Shown piece by piece: positions 53,576 to 64,000 of a DNA stretch of 64,000 nt (the first letter of the stretch is position 1; every line of letters begins with the position of its first letter). The notes beneath the pieces are model-generated. The model had not been told where the DNA came from, ran no database searches, and saw nothing but the letters and a program-made list of their open reading frames with translations. Both the position numbers and the translations under genes were made by a program. This stretch comes from Hyphomicrobium sp. D-2 (GTDB lineage Bacteria; Pseudomonadota; Alphaproteobacteria; Rhizobiales; Hyphomicrobiaceae): positions 186,001 through 250,000 of the forward strand of contig NZ_JARXLA010000004.1 in NCBI RefSeq assembly GCF_029872155.1, given 5' to 3'.

Positions 53576-54985
53576 ATGACCCGAGCTCTGTGGACCTGGG
53601 ACAGCCTTGTGCCGGCCGCGATTGGCATGGCTGAGGGTGTGCCGAGCCAATCCATCACCGGATTTTCGATCGATACGCGCTCGCTGCAACCCGGTGAGGT
53701 TTTCGTTGCTCTGCGCGATGTGCGTGACGGCCATGATTTCGTGCTGGAAGCGTTTCGCAGGGGCGCGTCGGCGGCGCTGGTCGAGATGGCCTATCGCAAG
53801 GCCGATGGCGACGGGGCGCTGATCCGGGTCGATGATGTTTTGCAGGGGTTGCGCAGCATCGCGGCGGCCGCGCGCCGCCGTACCGATGCGCGCATCGTGG
53901 CTGTCACCGGCAGTGTCGGCAAAACCGGTACCAAAGAGGCGCTGCGCCGCTGTCTGTCGCAGATAGCGCCGACGCATGCGGCGGAAAAATCATTCAACAA
54001 TCATTGGGGTGTGCCGCTGACGCTGGCGCGCATGCCCGCTGATGTGCGCTATGGCGTGTTTGAAATCGGCATGAACCACGCCGGCGAGATCACGCCGCTG
54101 ACGGCGCTTGTGCGGCCCCATGTTGCCATCGTCACCACGGTGGAGCCGGTGCATCTGGAGTTCTTCGGCACCACGGACCGCATCGCCGAGGCGAAGGCGG
54201 AAATTTTCTCAGGGCTGGAGCCCGGTGGTGTGGCGGTGCTGCCGCGCGATAATCCTCATTTTGAGTTGTTGGCCGCCCGCGCGGCGTTGCATGGCGCGCG
54301 GGTGGTTTCGTTTGGCCGTCATGAAAACGCCGACGTGCGACCGGAAGTGTGGGTGCTTGATGCTGAGGGCAGCGATCTCACCGTCCGTCTCGGCGATCGG
54401 CTGATTTCGTATCGCATCGGTGCTCCCGGAGCACATCAGGCGCAGAATTCACTGGCGGTGGTTGCCGCGCTGGATGCGCTGGGTGTTGATATCGAGGCTG
54501 CCATATCGGCGCTGGCTGAGGTGCGCGCTGCCAAGGGGCGGGGCGAGCGCAGTCGGATCGATCTGGTGGACGGCCCGCTTTTGCTCATAGATGAAAGTTA
54601 CAATGCCAATCCCGCTTCCATGCGGTCGGCGTTGGAGGCGATGGCGACGGTGCCCCGTGCGCAGTATCAACGCCGGATTGCGGTGCTGGGCGACATGCTC
54701 GAACTGGGCGAGGCATCCGGCGACCTTCATGCCGGGTTGAGCGATCCAGTGGAAGCCGCCGAGGTGGATCTGGTGTTCGCCTGCGGGCCAAATATGCAGC
54801 GGCTCTATGAGGCGCTACCGCCATCGCGGCGCGGTGCCTGGGCACCGGCATCCGATGGCATAAGGGAAGCGGTGCTGGGCAACGTACGCGGCGGCGATGT
54901 GGTGGTGGTCAAGGGCTCGCTGGGCTCGCGCATGGCGCCGCTGGTCGATGCGCTGGTTGCCAAGGGACACGAAGCGCGCGCCTGA
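53576..54985 (+). CDS. murF: UDP-MurNAc-tripeptide D-alanyl-D-alanine ligase
   Basis: MurF attaches D-Ala-D-Ala, completing the pentapeptide. The 469-residue protein has the N-terminal segment GFSIDTRSLQPGEVFVALRDVRDGHDFV. The P-loop is VTGSVGKTGTKEAL (about 108-121), where family members usually have TGSxGKTTTK, so G replaces the first T after KT. KSFNNHWGVPLTLARMP and DESYNANPASMRSALE are further markers. It starts 3 bases after murE and ends 90 bases before mraY. Confidence 0.94.
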   Translation: MTRALWTWDSLVPAAIGMAEGVPSQSITGFSIDTRSLQPGEVFVALRDVRDGHDFVLEAFRRGASAALVEMAYRKADGDGALIRVDDVLQGLRSIAAAARRRTDARIVAVTGSVGKTGTKEALRRCLSQIAPTHAAEKSFNNHWGVPLTLARMPADVRYGVFEIGMNHAGEITPLTALVRPHVAIVTTVEPVHLEFFGTTDRIAEAKAEIFSGLEPGGVAVLPRDNPHFELLAARAALHGARVVSFGRHENADVRPEVWVLDAEGSDLTVRLGDRLISYRIGAPGAHQAQNSLAVVAALDALGVDIEAAISALAEVRAAKGRGERSRIDLVDGPLLLIDESYNANPASMRSALEAMATVPRAQYQRRIAVLGDMLELGEASGDLHAGLSDPVEAAEVDLVFACGPNMQRLYEALPPSRRGAWAPASDGIREAVLGNVRGGDVVVVKGSLGSRMAPLVDALVAKGHEARA

Positions 54986-55075
54986 TGAATTTACCGGAGC
55001 GACTTGACGGGGCTCCGGTTATGGCACGAGAGGGAGAACGGCCGATGCCGTTGGAAGTGTTGGGCGGAGACTTGA

Positions 55076-56158
55076 ATGCTGTATGAACTTGTAGCCTTCA
55101 GCGACCAGATCGGCGTGCTGAACGTCTTTCGCTACATCACGTTCCGCACCGGCGGCGCCATCTTCACCGCATTGTTGTTCGTCATGCTGTTTGGGCCTGG
55201 CATCATCGATCTGTTGCGGGTGAAGCAGGGCAAGGGTCAGCCGATCCGCGACGACGGGCCAAAGTCGCATCTGTCGAAGGTCGGCACGCCGACCATGGGC
55301 GGCCTCATGATTTTGGCGGGCATCACCGTTTCGGTGCTGCTGTGGGCCAACCTCAGAAATCCATACATCTGGATCGTGCTGGGCGTCATGCTCGGCTACG
55401 GCGCCATCGGTTTCTACGACGATTATCTGAAGGTCACGCGCCGCACATCGTCGGGCTTTTCGAGCCGCATGCGATTGGGGCTGGAACTGCTGATCGCGGC
55501 CATCGCCACCGGCGCGGTAATGTATCTGGGTCCGCCGGAAATCAGTCAGGTTCTGACGCTGCCGTTCTTCAAGAACATGGTGCTGGATCTGGGGCTGTTC
55601 TTCCTGGTTGTCGGCGTGTTCGTCATCGCGGGTGCGGGCAATGCCGTGAACCTGACCGATGGCCTCGATGGTCTTGCCATCGTTCCGGTGATGATCGCGG
55701 CGGCTACCTTCGGTCTGATTGCATATTTGATCGGCAACGCGAAGTTCGCCCAGTATCTGCAGATCCATTACGTGGCGGGCACGGGCGAGCTGGCTGTCAT
55801 CTGCGGCGCGCTGATCGGCGCGGGCCTCGGCTTCCTGTGGTTCAACGCGCCACCGGCCATGATCTTCATGGGCGACACTGGCTCGCTGGCATTGGGCGGC
55901 ACGCTGGGCGCCATCGCGGTGGCGACGAAGCACGAGATCGTGCTCGGCATCGTCGGCGGCCTGTTCGTGCTTGAGACGCTTTCGGTCATCATTCAGGTGG
56001 CGTCATTCAAGATGACGGGGAAACGCGTGTTCCGAATGGCGCCGCTACATCACCATTATGAGCAGCAAGGCTGGCGAGAATCGACGGTCGTCGTGCGCTT
56101 CTGGATCATCTCGGTGATCCTGGCGCTGGTCGGCCTCGCAACCCTCAAGCTTCGCTAA
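55076..56158 (+). CDS. mraY: Phospho-MurNAc-pentapeptide transferase
   Basis: MraY is the polytopic enzyme that makes lipid I from UDP-MurNAc-pentapeptide and undecaprenyl phosphate. The 360-residue protein has ten predicted helices. Hallmarks are [13 protein letters not shown] (about 67-79), [11 protein letters not shown] (aspartate pair, about 116-126), [12 protein letters not shown] (about 190-201), [12 protein letters not shown] (about 263-274) and [11 protein letters not shown] near 323-333. GGAG lies close before the ATG. Confidence 0.96.
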   Translation: MLYELVAFSDQIGVLNVFRYITFRTGGAIFTALLFVMLFGPGIIDLLRVKQGKGQPIRDDGPKSHLSKVGTPTMGGLMILAGITVSVLLWANLRNPYIWIVLGVMLGYGAIGFYDDYLKVTRRTSSGFSSRMRLGLELLIAAIATGAVMYLGPPEISQVLTLPFFKNMVLDLGLFFLVVGVFVIAGAGNAVNLTDGLDGLAIVPVMIAAATFGLIAYLIGNAKFAQYLQIHYVAGTGELAVICGALIGAGLGFLWFNAPPAMIFMGDTGSLALGGTLGAIAVATKHEIVLGIVGGLFVLETLSVIIQVASFKMTGKRVFRMAPLHHHYEQQGWRESTVVVRFWIISVILALVGLATLKLR

Positions 56159-56198
56159 CATCAACGCCTTCGGGCCTCAGTTGCGTTAGATTCTGCGC

Positions 56199-57623
56199 AT
56201 GATTCGCATCACCAGCTTTGCAGGCAAGCGGGTGGCGGTGTTCGGCCTTGGGGCTTCGGGCATTGCCACCGCGAAGGCGCTCGTCGCGGGCGGCGCCAAT
56301 GTTGTCTGCTGTGACGACAACGCTTCGGGGCTTCAGGCGGCAGCGGATGCCGGATTGGCAACCGCCGATCTGAAGGAGGCGAACTGGGCCGTTTATGCGG
56401 CGCTGATCCTTGCCCCCGGTGTGCCACTCACCCATCCCGAACCGCACTGGACCGTGCGGGCGGCGCGGCTTGCCGGCGTCGAGGTGATCGGCGACCTGGA
56501 GCTGTTCGTGCGCGAGCGGCGTCTGCAGGATTTCGATGTGCCGCTGATTGCCATCACAGGCACCAACGGCAAATCGACCACGACGGCGCTGGTCGGCCAT
56601 CTGCTGCGTGAAGCGGGCCGGGATGTGCAGGTGGGCGGCAACATCGGCACCGCCATGCTGGCGCTGGAGCCGTTCGTGCCCGGCCGCCATTATGTGATCG
56701 AGTGCTCGTCGTATCAGATCGATCTCGCGCCTAGCCTCGATGCAAGCGTCGGTGTGTTGCTGAACGTGACGCCCGACCATCTCGATCGCCACGGCACAAT
56801 CGAAAATTATGCGGCGGTGAAGGCGCAGCTGGTGCTGCAGGCAAAACACGCTGTCATTGGCGTTGACGACAACTATTGCCGCGCAATCGCCGCGAAGCTG
56901 ATCGATGCCAAGGGTGCGGATGCCGTGCTGCGCATCTCATCGCGTCCCGAGGCAATGTGCGATGTCGGCGTCGAGGATGGCGATATCGTTCTGCGCCGCG
57001 ACGGTTGGGAATCCACCATTGCCGGACTGGCGGGCATCGGCTCGCTGCGTGGCGCGCACAATGCGGAGAACGCCTGCGCTGCTGCGGCGGCGCTGCTGTC
57101 GTTGCCGCAACCGATGAAGCCGACCGAGATTGATGCCGGACTGAAGACGTTTCCTGGACTTGCGCACCGCATGGAGCAACTCGGCCGGGTGGGGCAAACG
57201 CTGTTCGTCAACGACTCGAAGGCGACCAATGCGGATTCCACCGAGAAGGCGCTGCTCTCGTTCAAGGGCAACATCTTCTGGATACTCGGCGGCAAGCCCA
57301 AAGCTGGCGGTATTGCCGAGCTCGTTCCCTATTTCGATCGTGTCGCCAAGGCGTATCTGATCGGCGAGGCGACCGAGGATTTCGCGGCGACGCTTGAAGG
57401 CAAGGTGAAGTTTGACCGTTGCGGAACGCTGGAAGCTGCAACGAAAGCTGCCGCGCGCGATGCCGCCGCATCGCTCAACGGTGCGTCTGCCGAGCCGGTC
57501 GTGCTGCTGTCGCCGGCGTGTGCCTCGTTTGATCAGTTCCGCAACTTCGAAGTGCGTGGCGATGCCTTCCGCGCGCAGGTCGCCGCGCTTCCCGGCTTCA
57601 GTGCTTTCCGGAGCGGGGCATGA
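56199..57623 (+). CDS. murD: UDP-N-acetylmuramoylalanine-D-glutamate ligase
   Basis: MurD adds D-glutamate to UDP-MurNAc-L-Ala. The 474-residue protein has an N-terminal Rossmann-like domain ([19 protein letters not shown]), the P-loop [15 protein letters not shown] (about 118-132), ECSSYQIDL and [38 protein letters not shown] in the C-terminal domain is typical. Its stop overlaps the ftsW ATG (ATGA). Confidence 0.96.
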   Translation: MIRITSFAGKRVAVFGLGASGIATAKALVAGGANVVCCDDNASGLQAAADAGLATADLKEANWAVYAALILAPGVPLTHPEPHWTVRAARLAGVEVIGDLELFVRERRLQDFDVPLIAITGTNGKSTTTALVGHLLREAGRDVQVGGNIGTAMLALEPFVPGRHYVIECSSYQIDLAPSLDASVGVLLNVTPDHLDRHGTIENYAAVKAQLVLQAKHAVIGVDDNYCRAIAAKLIDAKGADAVLRISSRPEAMCDVGVEDGDIVLRRDGWESTIAGLAGIGSLRGAHNAENACAAAAALLSLPQPMKPTEIDAGLKTFPGLAHRMEQLGRVGQTLFVNDSKATNADSTEKALLSFKGNIFWILGGKPKAGGIAELVPYFDRVAKAYLIGEATEDFAATLEGKVKFDRCGTLEAATKAAARDAAASLNGASAEPVVLLSPACASFDQFRNFEVRGDAFRAQVAALPGFSAFRSGA

Positions 57624-58810
57624 GGCTGTCGCGCGCCGACAGGAGCCGCGTCGCCGACTGGTGGTTTACGGTCGATCACGTGCTTGTCGGTGCCATCCTG
57701 GCGCTTGTTGCTGCCGGACTGGTGCTGTCATTGGCGGCCAGCCCCGCCGTGGCACTGCGCAAGGATCTGCCGACGTATCATTTCGTCGAGCGGCATCTGA
57801 TCTTTTCCGCCATCGGTGTCGTGGTGATGCTGGCGGTGTCATTGCTGAGCCCGCGCGGTGTGCGTCGGCTGGCGCTGCTGCTGTTCGGCGCTGCGCTTGC
57901 CGGATTGCTGGTGGTGTTCTTTACCGGCGCTGAAATGCAGGGCGCGCGGCGCTGGCTTTCAATCGCGGGGCATTCGCTGCAGCCGTCTGAATTTGCCAAG
58001 CCGGGATTTGTGGTGCTGTCGGCATGGCTGTTCGCCGAGAGCGGCAAGCGCGCCGATATGCCCGCGGTTCCGCTGGCGATCATCCTGCTGCTGTGCTTCA
58101 CGGGCCTGTTGTTGTCGCAGCCGGACGTCGGTCAGACGCTGCTTGTCATTGCTGTCTGGACGTCGCTGTATTTTCTTTCAGGGCAGCCGCTGCTGGGCGC
58201 TGGCATCATCGCGGGCTGCGGCGTGCTGAGCTTCGCGTTCGCCTATTCCACGTTCGACCACGTGCGCTATCGCATCGACAAGTTTTTGTTTGCGACGCCG
58301 GGTGATTTTTCGCAGCTTGACCGTGCCATGCGCTCGTTTTCCGAGGGCGGATTCCTGGGGCGCGGACCGGGCGAAGGCGTCATCAAAACGGTACTGCCCG
58401 ACGCGCATACCGATTTCATCTTCGCTGTCGTGGCGGAGGAATATGGCATCATCGCCTGCATGGTTCTGTTGGGGCTGTTCGCGTTCATCGTCATGCGTGC
58501 GCTTGTCACCGCCGCGCAGGAGAGCGATGCCGGAATACGTCTTGCCATTCAGGGGCTGGCGATCCTGTTCGGTACGCAGGCGCTCATCAACATGGGGGTG
58601 AACGTGGGCCTACTGCCGGCGAAGGGCATCACGCTACCGTTCATTTCATCGGGCGGCTCGTCGATGATTGCGGTTTCGTTGACGCTTGGCATGCTATTGG
58701 CGTTGACGCGGCATCGCCCGCACGCGACCCGGCTGAGAAAGCCCCCGCTGCTGAACGACATGGCTCCCATGGATCAACGTTTGCAGACATCAGGATCGGC
58801 GCAGAAGTGA
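57620..58810 (+). CDS. ftsW: Septal peptidoglycan polymerase FtsW
   Basis: FtsW is the SEDS-family glycosyltransferase that polymerises lipid II at the septum with FtsI. The 396-residue protein has about ten membrane helices. Family segments include [21 protein letters not shown] (about 111-131) and [46 protein letters not shown] holds the catalytic aspartate, and [17 protein letters not shown] follows. It overlaps murD and murG by four bases each. Confidence 0.95.
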   Translation: MRLSRADRSRVADWWFTVDHVLVGAILALVAAGLVLSLAASPAVALRKDLPTYHFVERHLIFSAIGVVVMLAVSLLSPRGVRRLALLLFGAALAGLLVVFFTGAEMQGARRWLSIAGHSLQPSEFAKPGFVVLSAWLFAESGKRADMPAVPLAIILLLCFTGLLLSQPDVGQTLLVIAVWTSLYFLSGQPLLGAGIIAGCGVLSFAFAYSTFDHVRYRIDKFLFATPGDFSQLDRAMRSFSEGGFLGRGPGEGVIKTVLPDAHTDFIFAVVAEEYGIIACMVLLGLFAFIVMRALVTAAQESDAGIRLAIQGLAILFGTQALINMGVNVGLLPAKGITLPFISSGGSSMIAVSLTLGMLLALTRHRPHATRLRKPPLLNDMAPMDQRLQTSGSAQK

Positions 58811-59913
58811 ACAATACGCAGCACACTGTACTGTTGGCAGCAGGCGGGACCGGCGGGCATCTGTTCCCCGCGCAGGCGCTGGCTGAGGAATTGGCCCGGC
58901 GTGGCATCGAGGTTGATCTGGCAACGGATATGCGCGGCGACCGTTATGGCACCGGCTTTCCCGCGCGCACGGTTTATCGTCTGCCATCGGCAACGCTGGG
59001 CAGCCGCTCGCCGATGGCGGTGGCGCGCACCGGATGGCTGCTGACGCAAGGCCTGTTCAACGCGTATCAGCTGCTGGGCCGCGTGCGCCCGAAGGTGGTG
59101 GTGGGCTTCGGCGGCTATCCGACGTTCGCGCCGATCAAGGCTGCGCAACTGCGTGGCATCCCGACGTTGCTGCACGAGCAGAATGCTGTGCTGGGGCGCG
59201 CCAACCGCATGCTGGCCAAAGGCGCTTCGGGAATTGCGACGTCATTTGCGCAGACCAAGTTTCTGCTGCCCGAGTGGCAGCCAAAGGTAAGGCTGATCGG
59301 CAACCCGGTGCGCAGCTCAGTGATGGCTGCGGCGCAGCTTGGCTATCAGGCGCCTGAGGCTGACGGTCCGTTGAAGCTGCTCGTGTTTGGCGGCAGCCAA
59401 GGCGCGCGATTCTTTTCGGAGGCGGTGCCCCCGGCGTTGGCGCTGCTGCCGGAAAGTTTGCGGCGGCGTCTTGAGGTGGTGCAGCAGGCACGAGCCGAGG
59501 ATGCAGATGCGGTGAAGGCTGCTTATGCCGAAAGTGGCATAAGGGCGGAGGTATCACATTTCTTTGCTGATCTTCCTGAGCGGATGGCGGCAGCGCATCT
59601 GGTCATCGGCCGCTCCGGCGCCTCTACCGTTGCTGAACTGACGGTCATCGGACGCCCGTCAATTCTGGTTCCGCTGCCGCACGCGATCGATAACGATCAG
59701 CTCCAGAATGCTGGCAGGCTTGCCGAATCCGGGGCTGCCTGGTGTATCGAGCAGAAGGATTTGTCGTCGCAGCGGCTTGCGCATGACATCGCAAGGCTGT
59801 TGGGTGATCCTGGTCTCCTGACCTTGGCGGCAGACGCCTCCAAACAACTTGGGTTGCCGGATGCTGCTGCGCGTCTGGCCGATATGGCCGAAGAGCTGAT
59901 ACGTTTGAAGTGA
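58807..59913 (+). CDS. murG: UDP-GlcNAc:lipid I N-acetylglucosaminyltransferase
   Basis: MurG makes lipid II on the cytoplasmic face. The 368-residue GT-B enzyme has the glycine-rich loops LLAAGGTGGHLFPAQALAEEL (about 9-29), VVGFGGYPTFAP and FGGSQGARFFSEAVP. The donor-site segment GRSGASTVAELTVIGRPSILVPLPHAIDNDQ lies near 271-301. It starts with a GTG overlapping the ftsW stop. A 109-base gap to murC follows. Confidence 0.95.
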   Translation: MNNTQHTVLLAAGGTGGHLFPAQALAEELARRGIEVDLATDMRGDRYGTGFPARTVYRLPSATLGSRSPMAVARTGWLLTQGLFNAYQLLGRVRPKVVVGFGGYPTFAPIKAAQLRGIPTLLHEQNAVLGRANRMLAKGASGIATSFAQTKFLLPEWQPKVRLIGNPVRSSVMAAAQLGYQAPEADGPLKLLVFGGSQGARFFSEAVPPALALLPESLRRRLEVVQQARAEDADAVKAAYAESGIRAEVSHFFADLPERMAAAHLVIGRSGASTVAELTVIGRPSILVPLPHAIDNDQLQNAGRLAESGAAWCIEQKDLSSQRLAHDIARLLGDPGLLTLAADASKQLGLPDAAARLADMAEELIRLK

Positions 59914-60022
59914 TTCGGACAGGTTGGTTGTGTTGCGGCTGTGGGGGCTAAAGCAGTCGTCGCCATCGGCGAGCCATGATGCTGCTGCCAGTGGCTGACG
60001 TATAAGAACGAGGGATTACCGC

Positions 60023-61456
60023 ATGCAGATGCCCCGCGAGATCGGGACCTTCCACATCATCGGAATCGGCGGGATCGGCATGAGCGCCATCGCCGAGATT
60101 CTTCTCGCGAAAGGCTATGCGGTCCAGGGCAGCGACCAGAAAGACTCGCCCAACGTGCGCCGGTTGCGCGCCAAGGGCATGCGGGTTTTTATCGGCCATG
60201 ATGCCGTGAACCTGGTGGGCGCGCGCTGCATCGTCATCTCGACGGCGGTGAAGGCCGGCAATCCCGAGCTTGAGGCAGCCCGCGCAAAGGGCATTCCCGT
60301 CATCCGCCGCGCCGAGATGCTGGCCGAGCTGATGCGGCTCTATTCCACCGTTTCGATCACCGGTACGCACGGCAAGACGACGACGACCTCGCTGACGTCG
60401 CACATCTTTGCCGCCTCCGGAACCGATCCCACGGTTATCTCCGGCGGCATCATCCAGGACTGGGGCACCAACGCGCGCCTCGGCAAGGGCGACTGGATGA
60501 TTGTCGAGGCCGATGAATCCGACGGCACGTTCGTGCGTCTGCCAACGCAGATCGGCGTTGTGACCAACATCGATCCGGAGCATCTCGACTACTTCAAGTC
60601 GGTCGAGAACATGCACCGCGAATATGAGAACTTCCTGCGCAACATTCCGTTCTATGGTCTCGCGGTCGTCTGCGTGGATCATCCTGTTTCGCGCGAGATG
60701 GTCGAGCGGCTGGAACTGCGCCGCGACGGCCGCCCGCTGCTGACATACGGCACCATGCCGGGGGCGGATCTGCGTCTCGTTGGGCTGGTGCATGAAGCCG
60801 GTGGCATCGTCATCGACGCCGACCTGAGCTCGCGCGTTGCCGGTGGTGAGCGCCAGCTGCGCGGCTGGAAAATTTCCGTCTCCGGCCAGCACAACGCACT
60901 GAACGCGCTGGCAGCCATTGCGGTGGCGAGCGAAGCCGGCATCAACGACGGCGCCATTCGCCGGGCGCTTGGAACCTTCGCGGGCGTGAAGCGTCGCTTC
61001 GAGCTGACCGGCGAGTGGAATGGTGCGGCCATCTATGACGACTATGCGCATCACCCGGCCGAGATCAGTGCAGTGCTGGCGGCGGCGCGTGGCAGCGCAC
61101 GTGGTCGCATTATCGCGGTGTTCGAGCCGCACCGCTATTCGCGCGTGAATGATCTGTTCGGTGAATTCTGCACCTGCTTTGGCGATGCCGACACGGTGAT
61201 CGTAGCGCCGATGTATTCGGCTGGTGAGCAGCCGCTGCCGGGCATCGATCAGCGTTATATCGCCGAGGGCATCCGTGCTGCGGGTCATCTGTCAGCGATC
61301 CACCTCGACAGCATCCAGGATCTGACGCCGATGTTGCGTCATCATATTCGCCCCGGTGACACGGTGATCTGCCTTGGCGCAGGCACCTCCACCGAATGGG
61401 CACATGCACTTCCCGGTTGGCTTGCGGCCGATGAGCCGCGGCGCGTCAACGCGTAA
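60023..61456 (+). CDS. murC: UDP-N-acetylmuramate-L-alanine ligase
   Basis: MurC adds the first amino acid, L-alanine, to UDP-MurNAc. The 477-residue protein has an N-terminal [15 protein letters not shown] loop (about 14-28), the P-loop [13 protein letters not shown] (about 112-124), [12 protein letters not shown] and [10 protein letters not shown], with [10 protein letters not shown] in the C-terminal domain (about 339-348). It is followed by murB after 37 bases. Confidence 0.96.
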   Translation: MQMPREIGTFHIIGIGGIGMSAIAEILLAKGYAVQGSDQKDSPNVRRLRAKGMRVFIGHDAVNLVGARCIVISTAVKAGNPELEAARAKGIPVIRRAEMLAELMRLYSTVSITGTHGKTTTTSLTSHIFAASGTDPTVISGGIIQDWGTNARLGKGDWMIVEADESDGTFVRLPTQIGVVTNIDPEHLDYFKSVENMHREYENFLRNIPFYGLAVVCVDHPVSREMVERLELRRDGRPLLTYGTMPGADLRLVGLVHEAGGIVIDADLSSRVAGGERQLRGWKISVSGQHNALNALAAIAVASEAGINDGAIRRALGTFAGVKRRFELTGEWNGAAIYDDYAHHPAEISAVLAAARGSARGRIIAVFEPHRYSRVNDLFGEFCTCFGDADTVIVAPMYSAGEQPLPGIDQRYIAEGIRAAGHLSAIHLDSIQDLTPMLRHHIRPGDTVICLGAGTSTEWAHALPGWLAADEPRRVNA

Positions 61457-61493
61457 ACTGCCTGTTCCATCAGACATTAGCGGAGGCGCGACG

Positions 61494-62459
61494 TTGACGG
61501 TTTCCGATCTCAGCGCTGATCTGGCGGCCATGATGCCGGATCTGCGTGGTCGTCTTGCTGCGGATGTGCGGCTGGCCGACATCACCTGGTTCCGGGTTGG
61601 CGGCGCTGCGCAGGCGCTGTTCACCCCGGCCGATGAAGCCGACCTGGCTTACTTCCTCGCCAACTGTCCGCGCGATCTGCCGGTTACGGTGATCGGGCTT
61701 GGTTCCAATCTGCTGGTGCGCGATGGCGGCGTCGAGGGCGTGGTGATCCGCCTTGGGCGCGGCTTTGCCAACGTCACTGCCGAGCCGGGCAACCGCATCC
61801 GCGCTGGCACCGCTGTGCCCGATGTGAAGGTTGCGCGCGCCGCTGCCGATGCAGGCATCGCGGGGCTGGCTTTCTATCGCGGTATTCCGGGTTCGATCGG
61901 TGGCGCTCTGCGCATGAATGCCGGTGCGCACGGTAGCGAAACCAAGGACGTGCTGTTTGAAGCCCGTGCGGTGGACCGCCAGGGCAACATCCATGTGCTG
62001 TCGAACGCCGACATGGGTTTCAGCTACCGCCACAGCTCGGTGCCGAAGGATTGGATTCTTACCGAAGCGCTGTATCAGGGACGCCCCGGCGATTCCGCTG
62101 CCATCCTGCAAGAGATGGAAGAGGTGGCGCAGTATCGCGAGAAGAACCAGCCGATCAAGGAACGCACTGGCGGCTCCACGTTCAAGAACCCGCCGGGCCA
62201 GAGTTCATGGCGTCTGGTGGATGAAGCCGGATGCCGGGGCCTGCGTGTCGGCGGCGCCAAGGTTTCGGAGATGCACTGCAACTTCCTGATCAACGACGCC
62301 AACGCCACCGCCGAGGACATTGAACGTCTCGGCGAGACGGTACGTGCGCGCGTGAAGGCGAATTCCGGCATCGAACTGCAATGGGAAATCATCCGCCTCG
62401 GAGAACCGCTGCCCGGATGCCCGACAGGTGAAGCACTCGCGGAGGCGGAAGTTCTATGA
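61494..62459 (+). CDS. murB: UDP-N-acetylenolpyruvoylglucosamine reductase
   Basis: MurB reduces the enolpyruvyl group with NADPH to give UDP-MurNAc. The 321-residue FAD enzyme has [38 protein letters not shown] and [22 protein letters not shown]. The catalytic region is [25 protein letters not shown] choose the TTG at 61494, seven bases after GGAGG; the frame is open further upstream over murC. Its stop overlaps the ddl ATG. Confidence 0.94.
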   Translation: MTVSDLSADLAAMMPDLRGRLAADVRLADITWFRVGGAAQALFTPADEADLAYFLANCPRDLPVTVIGLGSNLLVRDGGVEGVVIRLGRGFANVTAEPGNRIRAGTAVPDVKVARAAADAGIAGLAFYRGIPGSIGGALRMNAGAHGSETKDVLFEARAVDRQGNIHVLSNADMGFSYRHSSVPKDWILTEALYQGRPGDSAAILQEMEEVAQYREKNQPIKERTGGSTFKNPPGQSSWRLVDEAGCRGLRVGGAKVSEMHCNFLINDANATAEDIERLGETVRARVKANSGIELQWEIIRLGEPLPGCPTGEALAEAEVL

Positions 62460-63406
62460 TTGGTAAGGCGCCGGAGCGTACGCGAGAGCATGTCGCTGTG
62501 CTGATGGGCGGCTGGTCGGCGGAGCGCGATGTCAGTTTGCGGTCCGGCGCTGCGTGCGCCAAGGCGCTTGAGGGCGAGGGTTATCGCGTCACGCAGATTG
62601 ACGTCGATCGCGATATCGCCGCGCGCCTGAAGGAAGTGCAGCCGGATGTGTGCTTCAACGCGCTGCATGGCCGCTTCGGCGAGGATGGCTGTCTGCAGGG
62701 CGTGCTGGAGTGCCTGGCCATTCCCTATACGCACTCGGGCGTGCTGGCATCGGCGCTGGCCATGCACAAGGAGCGCGCCAAGGATGTGATGCGCCTTGCA
62801 GGCGTGCCGGTCGCAGAAGCGGAAGTCGTGACCCGCCGCCAGGCGATGGAGCGCCATGCGATCAAGCCGCCCTACGTGGTGAAGCCGGTTGATGAAGGTT
62901 CGAGTGTCGGCGTCGTTATCGTCGAGGCGGGCGCCAACGGGCCGCCCGCGCGCATCGGCGAGATCGGCAAGCCGGAGGATCTGGTGATGGTGGAGCGCTA
63001 CATTCCCGGCCGCGAGCTGACCTGCGCGGTGATCGGCGATTTCGTTTCCAACATCATCGAGATAAAGCCGCTGAAGGGCCTCGAATTCTACGATTACGAG
63101 GCGAAGTACGCGCCCGGCGGCTCTCAGCATGTATTGCCGGCGGATGTTTCACCGGATGTTTACCAATTGGTCCAGAAATACACGTTGGCGGCGTGCAGCG
63201 CATTGGGATGCCGGGGCGCCGCGCGTGCCGATTTTCGTTTCGACGATGCGGCCGCCGGTGGGACGGGTGAACTGATCTGCCTTGAGGTCAATACGCAGCC
63301 GGGCATGACGGAGACGTCGCTGGTGCCGGAGCTGGCGCAATACGCGGGCTGGTCGTTTGGCGAGCTCGTCAGATTTTTGGTCGAGGATGCGAGTTGCAAC
63401 AGGTAG
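62456..63406 (+). CDS. ddl: D-alanine-D-alanine ligase
   Basis: Ddl joins two D-alanines for MurF. The 316-residue ATP-grasp enzyme starts with [19 protein letters not shown] (about 13-31) and has [15 protein letters not shown], the ATP-binding [16 protein letters not shown] and [15 protein letters not shown]. The metal site is near [20 protein letters not shown]. It overlaps murB by four bases and is followed at once by ftsQ. Confidence 0.95.
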   Translation: MIGKAPERTREHVAVLMGGWSAERDVSLRSGAACAKALEGEGYRVTQIDVDRDIAARLKEVQPDVCFNALHGRFGEDGCLQGVLECLAIPYTHSGVLASALAMHKERAKDVMRLAGVPVAEAEVVTRRQAMERHAIKPPYVVKPVDEGSSVGVVIVEAGANGPPARIGEIGKPEDLVMVERYIPGRELTCAVIGDFVSNIIEIKPLKGLEFYDYEAKYAPGGSQHVLPADVSPDVYQLVQKYTLAACSALGCRGAARADFRFDDAAAGGTGELICLEVNTQPGMTETSLVPELAQYAGWSFGELVRFLVEDASCNR

Positions 63407-63414
63407 GGGGCGAG

Positions 63415-64000
63415 TTGGGAGTTGCGCAGCGAGTGCCGAAGGCACCGTCGCTCAAATCCGCTACGAACCGCACTACCTCAGAGATTGAACGTCCTTCCCG
63501 CCAACGCAAGGCACCGGCCTCCTCCGCCAAGGCTGCACCGAACACCAAGCCATCGAAACCCAAGACGGCCGCGCGGTCTGGCTCCGCGAGATCCGGGGCT
63601 GCAAGGTCTGGCACTGCAAGGCCTGGCCCGCTGCAGCTGCGACGCCGTCCGATGCCCCGCTATACAACCTATGGCCGCCGTCTTGGCACGGCGCTGTTCA
63701 TGGGGCTTTTTGGTGCGCTTGCGTTCTCGCTGCTGACCGATGGCGGCACCCGCACGCGGGAGGTCGCAAGTTTCCTGCCGAAGGCGGATCAGGTTCTGGC
63801 CTGGACCGGGCTGCGCATCGAGCAGGTGGCGCTTACCGGCCAGCGCTTCACGTCCGATGCGGACGTGTTCGAAGCCATTGATCTGCCGAATGCCGGTTCG
63901 CTCGCGACCTTTGACGTGGAGGCGGCGCGCGAACGCGTTGAGGCGTTGCCGTGGGTTTCAACCGCAGCCGTCAGCCGCGTTTATCCAGCTTCCCTCGATA
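63415..64000 (+). CDS. ftsQ: Cell division protein FtsQ, C-terminus beyond window edge
   Basis: FtsQ recruits FtsB/FtsL and the septal synthase. About 195 residues are visible. A long disordered basic/Ala/Ser-rich cytoplasmic tail of roughly 80 residues is followed by RRRPMPRYTTYGRRLGTALFMGLF and a membrane helix. The POTRA domain then begins at GLRIEQVALTGQRFTSDADVFEAIDLPNAG and continues with FDVEAARERVEALPWVSTAAVSRVYP. The start is uncertain: TTG at 63415 after AGGGGGCGAG, or GTG at 63433. The position after ddl is standard. Confidence 0.88.
   Translation, partial: MGVAQRVPKAPSLKSATNRTTSEIERPSRQRKAPASSAKAAPNTKPSKPKTAARSGSARSGAARSGTARPGPLQLRRRPMPRYTTYGRRLGTALFMGLFGALAFSLLTDGGTRTREVASFLPKADQVLAWTGLRIEQVALTGQRFTSDADVFEAIDLPNAGSLATFDVEAARERVEALPWVSTAAVSRVYPASLD

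Overview
The window looks like chromosome of a GC-rich alphaproteobacterium of the order Hyphomicrobiales (Rhizobiales). The reasons are the gene order of the division/cell-wall cluster, the infC-rpmI-rplT and pheS-pheT neighbourhood, the ftsE-ftsX-DUF218-plsC block, small BA14K-type secreted proteins, and dispersed palindromic repeats of the kind common in rhizobia. The genus cannot be fixed from sequence alone.

Layout. 0-9.4 kb: a partial conserved protein, a class II (B12-dependent) ribonucleotide reductase, two tiny divergent genes, plsC, a DUF218 protein, ftsX and ftsE on the minus strand, then hpt and a CpdR-like response regulator on the plus strand. 9.4-15.2 kb is the accessory part. 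It holds an AT-rich two-gene cassette (soluble protein plus four-helix membrane protein), a methyltransferase, an ArsR/SRPBCC operon with two matching operators, and a membrane-anchored ParA-like ATPase with a small partner. The ParA pair lies between two copies of the moaA 3' end. 15.2-18 kb: molybdenum cofactor genes moaA, mobB, mobA. 18-24.2 kb: a TRAP transporter (binding protein apart from the permeases), a TPR/secreted-protein pair and a cupin. 24.5-32 kb: an Mrp/ApbC fusion, infC (probable AUC start), rpmI, rplT, pheS, a damaged-looking membrane ORF, pheT. 32-48 kb: mixed housekeeping and envelope genes (nucleotidyltransferase, NDH-2, MltB-like transglycosylase, lepA, M15 peptidase, cspA, infA, nuclease, SH3 protein, GTP-type PEPCK, RNase P RNA, DHFR-like protein).

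48-64 kb: the dcw cluster mraZ-rsmH-ftsL-ftsI-murE-murF-mraY-murD-ftsW-murG-murC-murB-ddl-ftsQ, all on the plus strand with many 4-nt start/stop overlaps. It runs off the right edge inside ftsQ. Together these genes make UDP-MurNAc-pentapeptide, convert it to lipid II and build the septal synthase. A row of 10-nt-spaced CCCA boxes in front of mraZ looks like the MraZ operator.

Dispersed repeats form a second layer. A roughly 100-bp mosaic element occurs at four loci (8.9, 27.9, 32.9 and 49.8 kb), one of them inside the dcw cluster. A second palindromic family occurs at 24.4 and 41.5 kb, and a third type lies before pheS. No tRNA, rRNA, CRISPR array, transposase or integrase was seen.

The best candidates for undescribed biology are the ParA-like cassette at the moaA 3' end and the AT-rich soluble/membrane pair 2 kb away from it.
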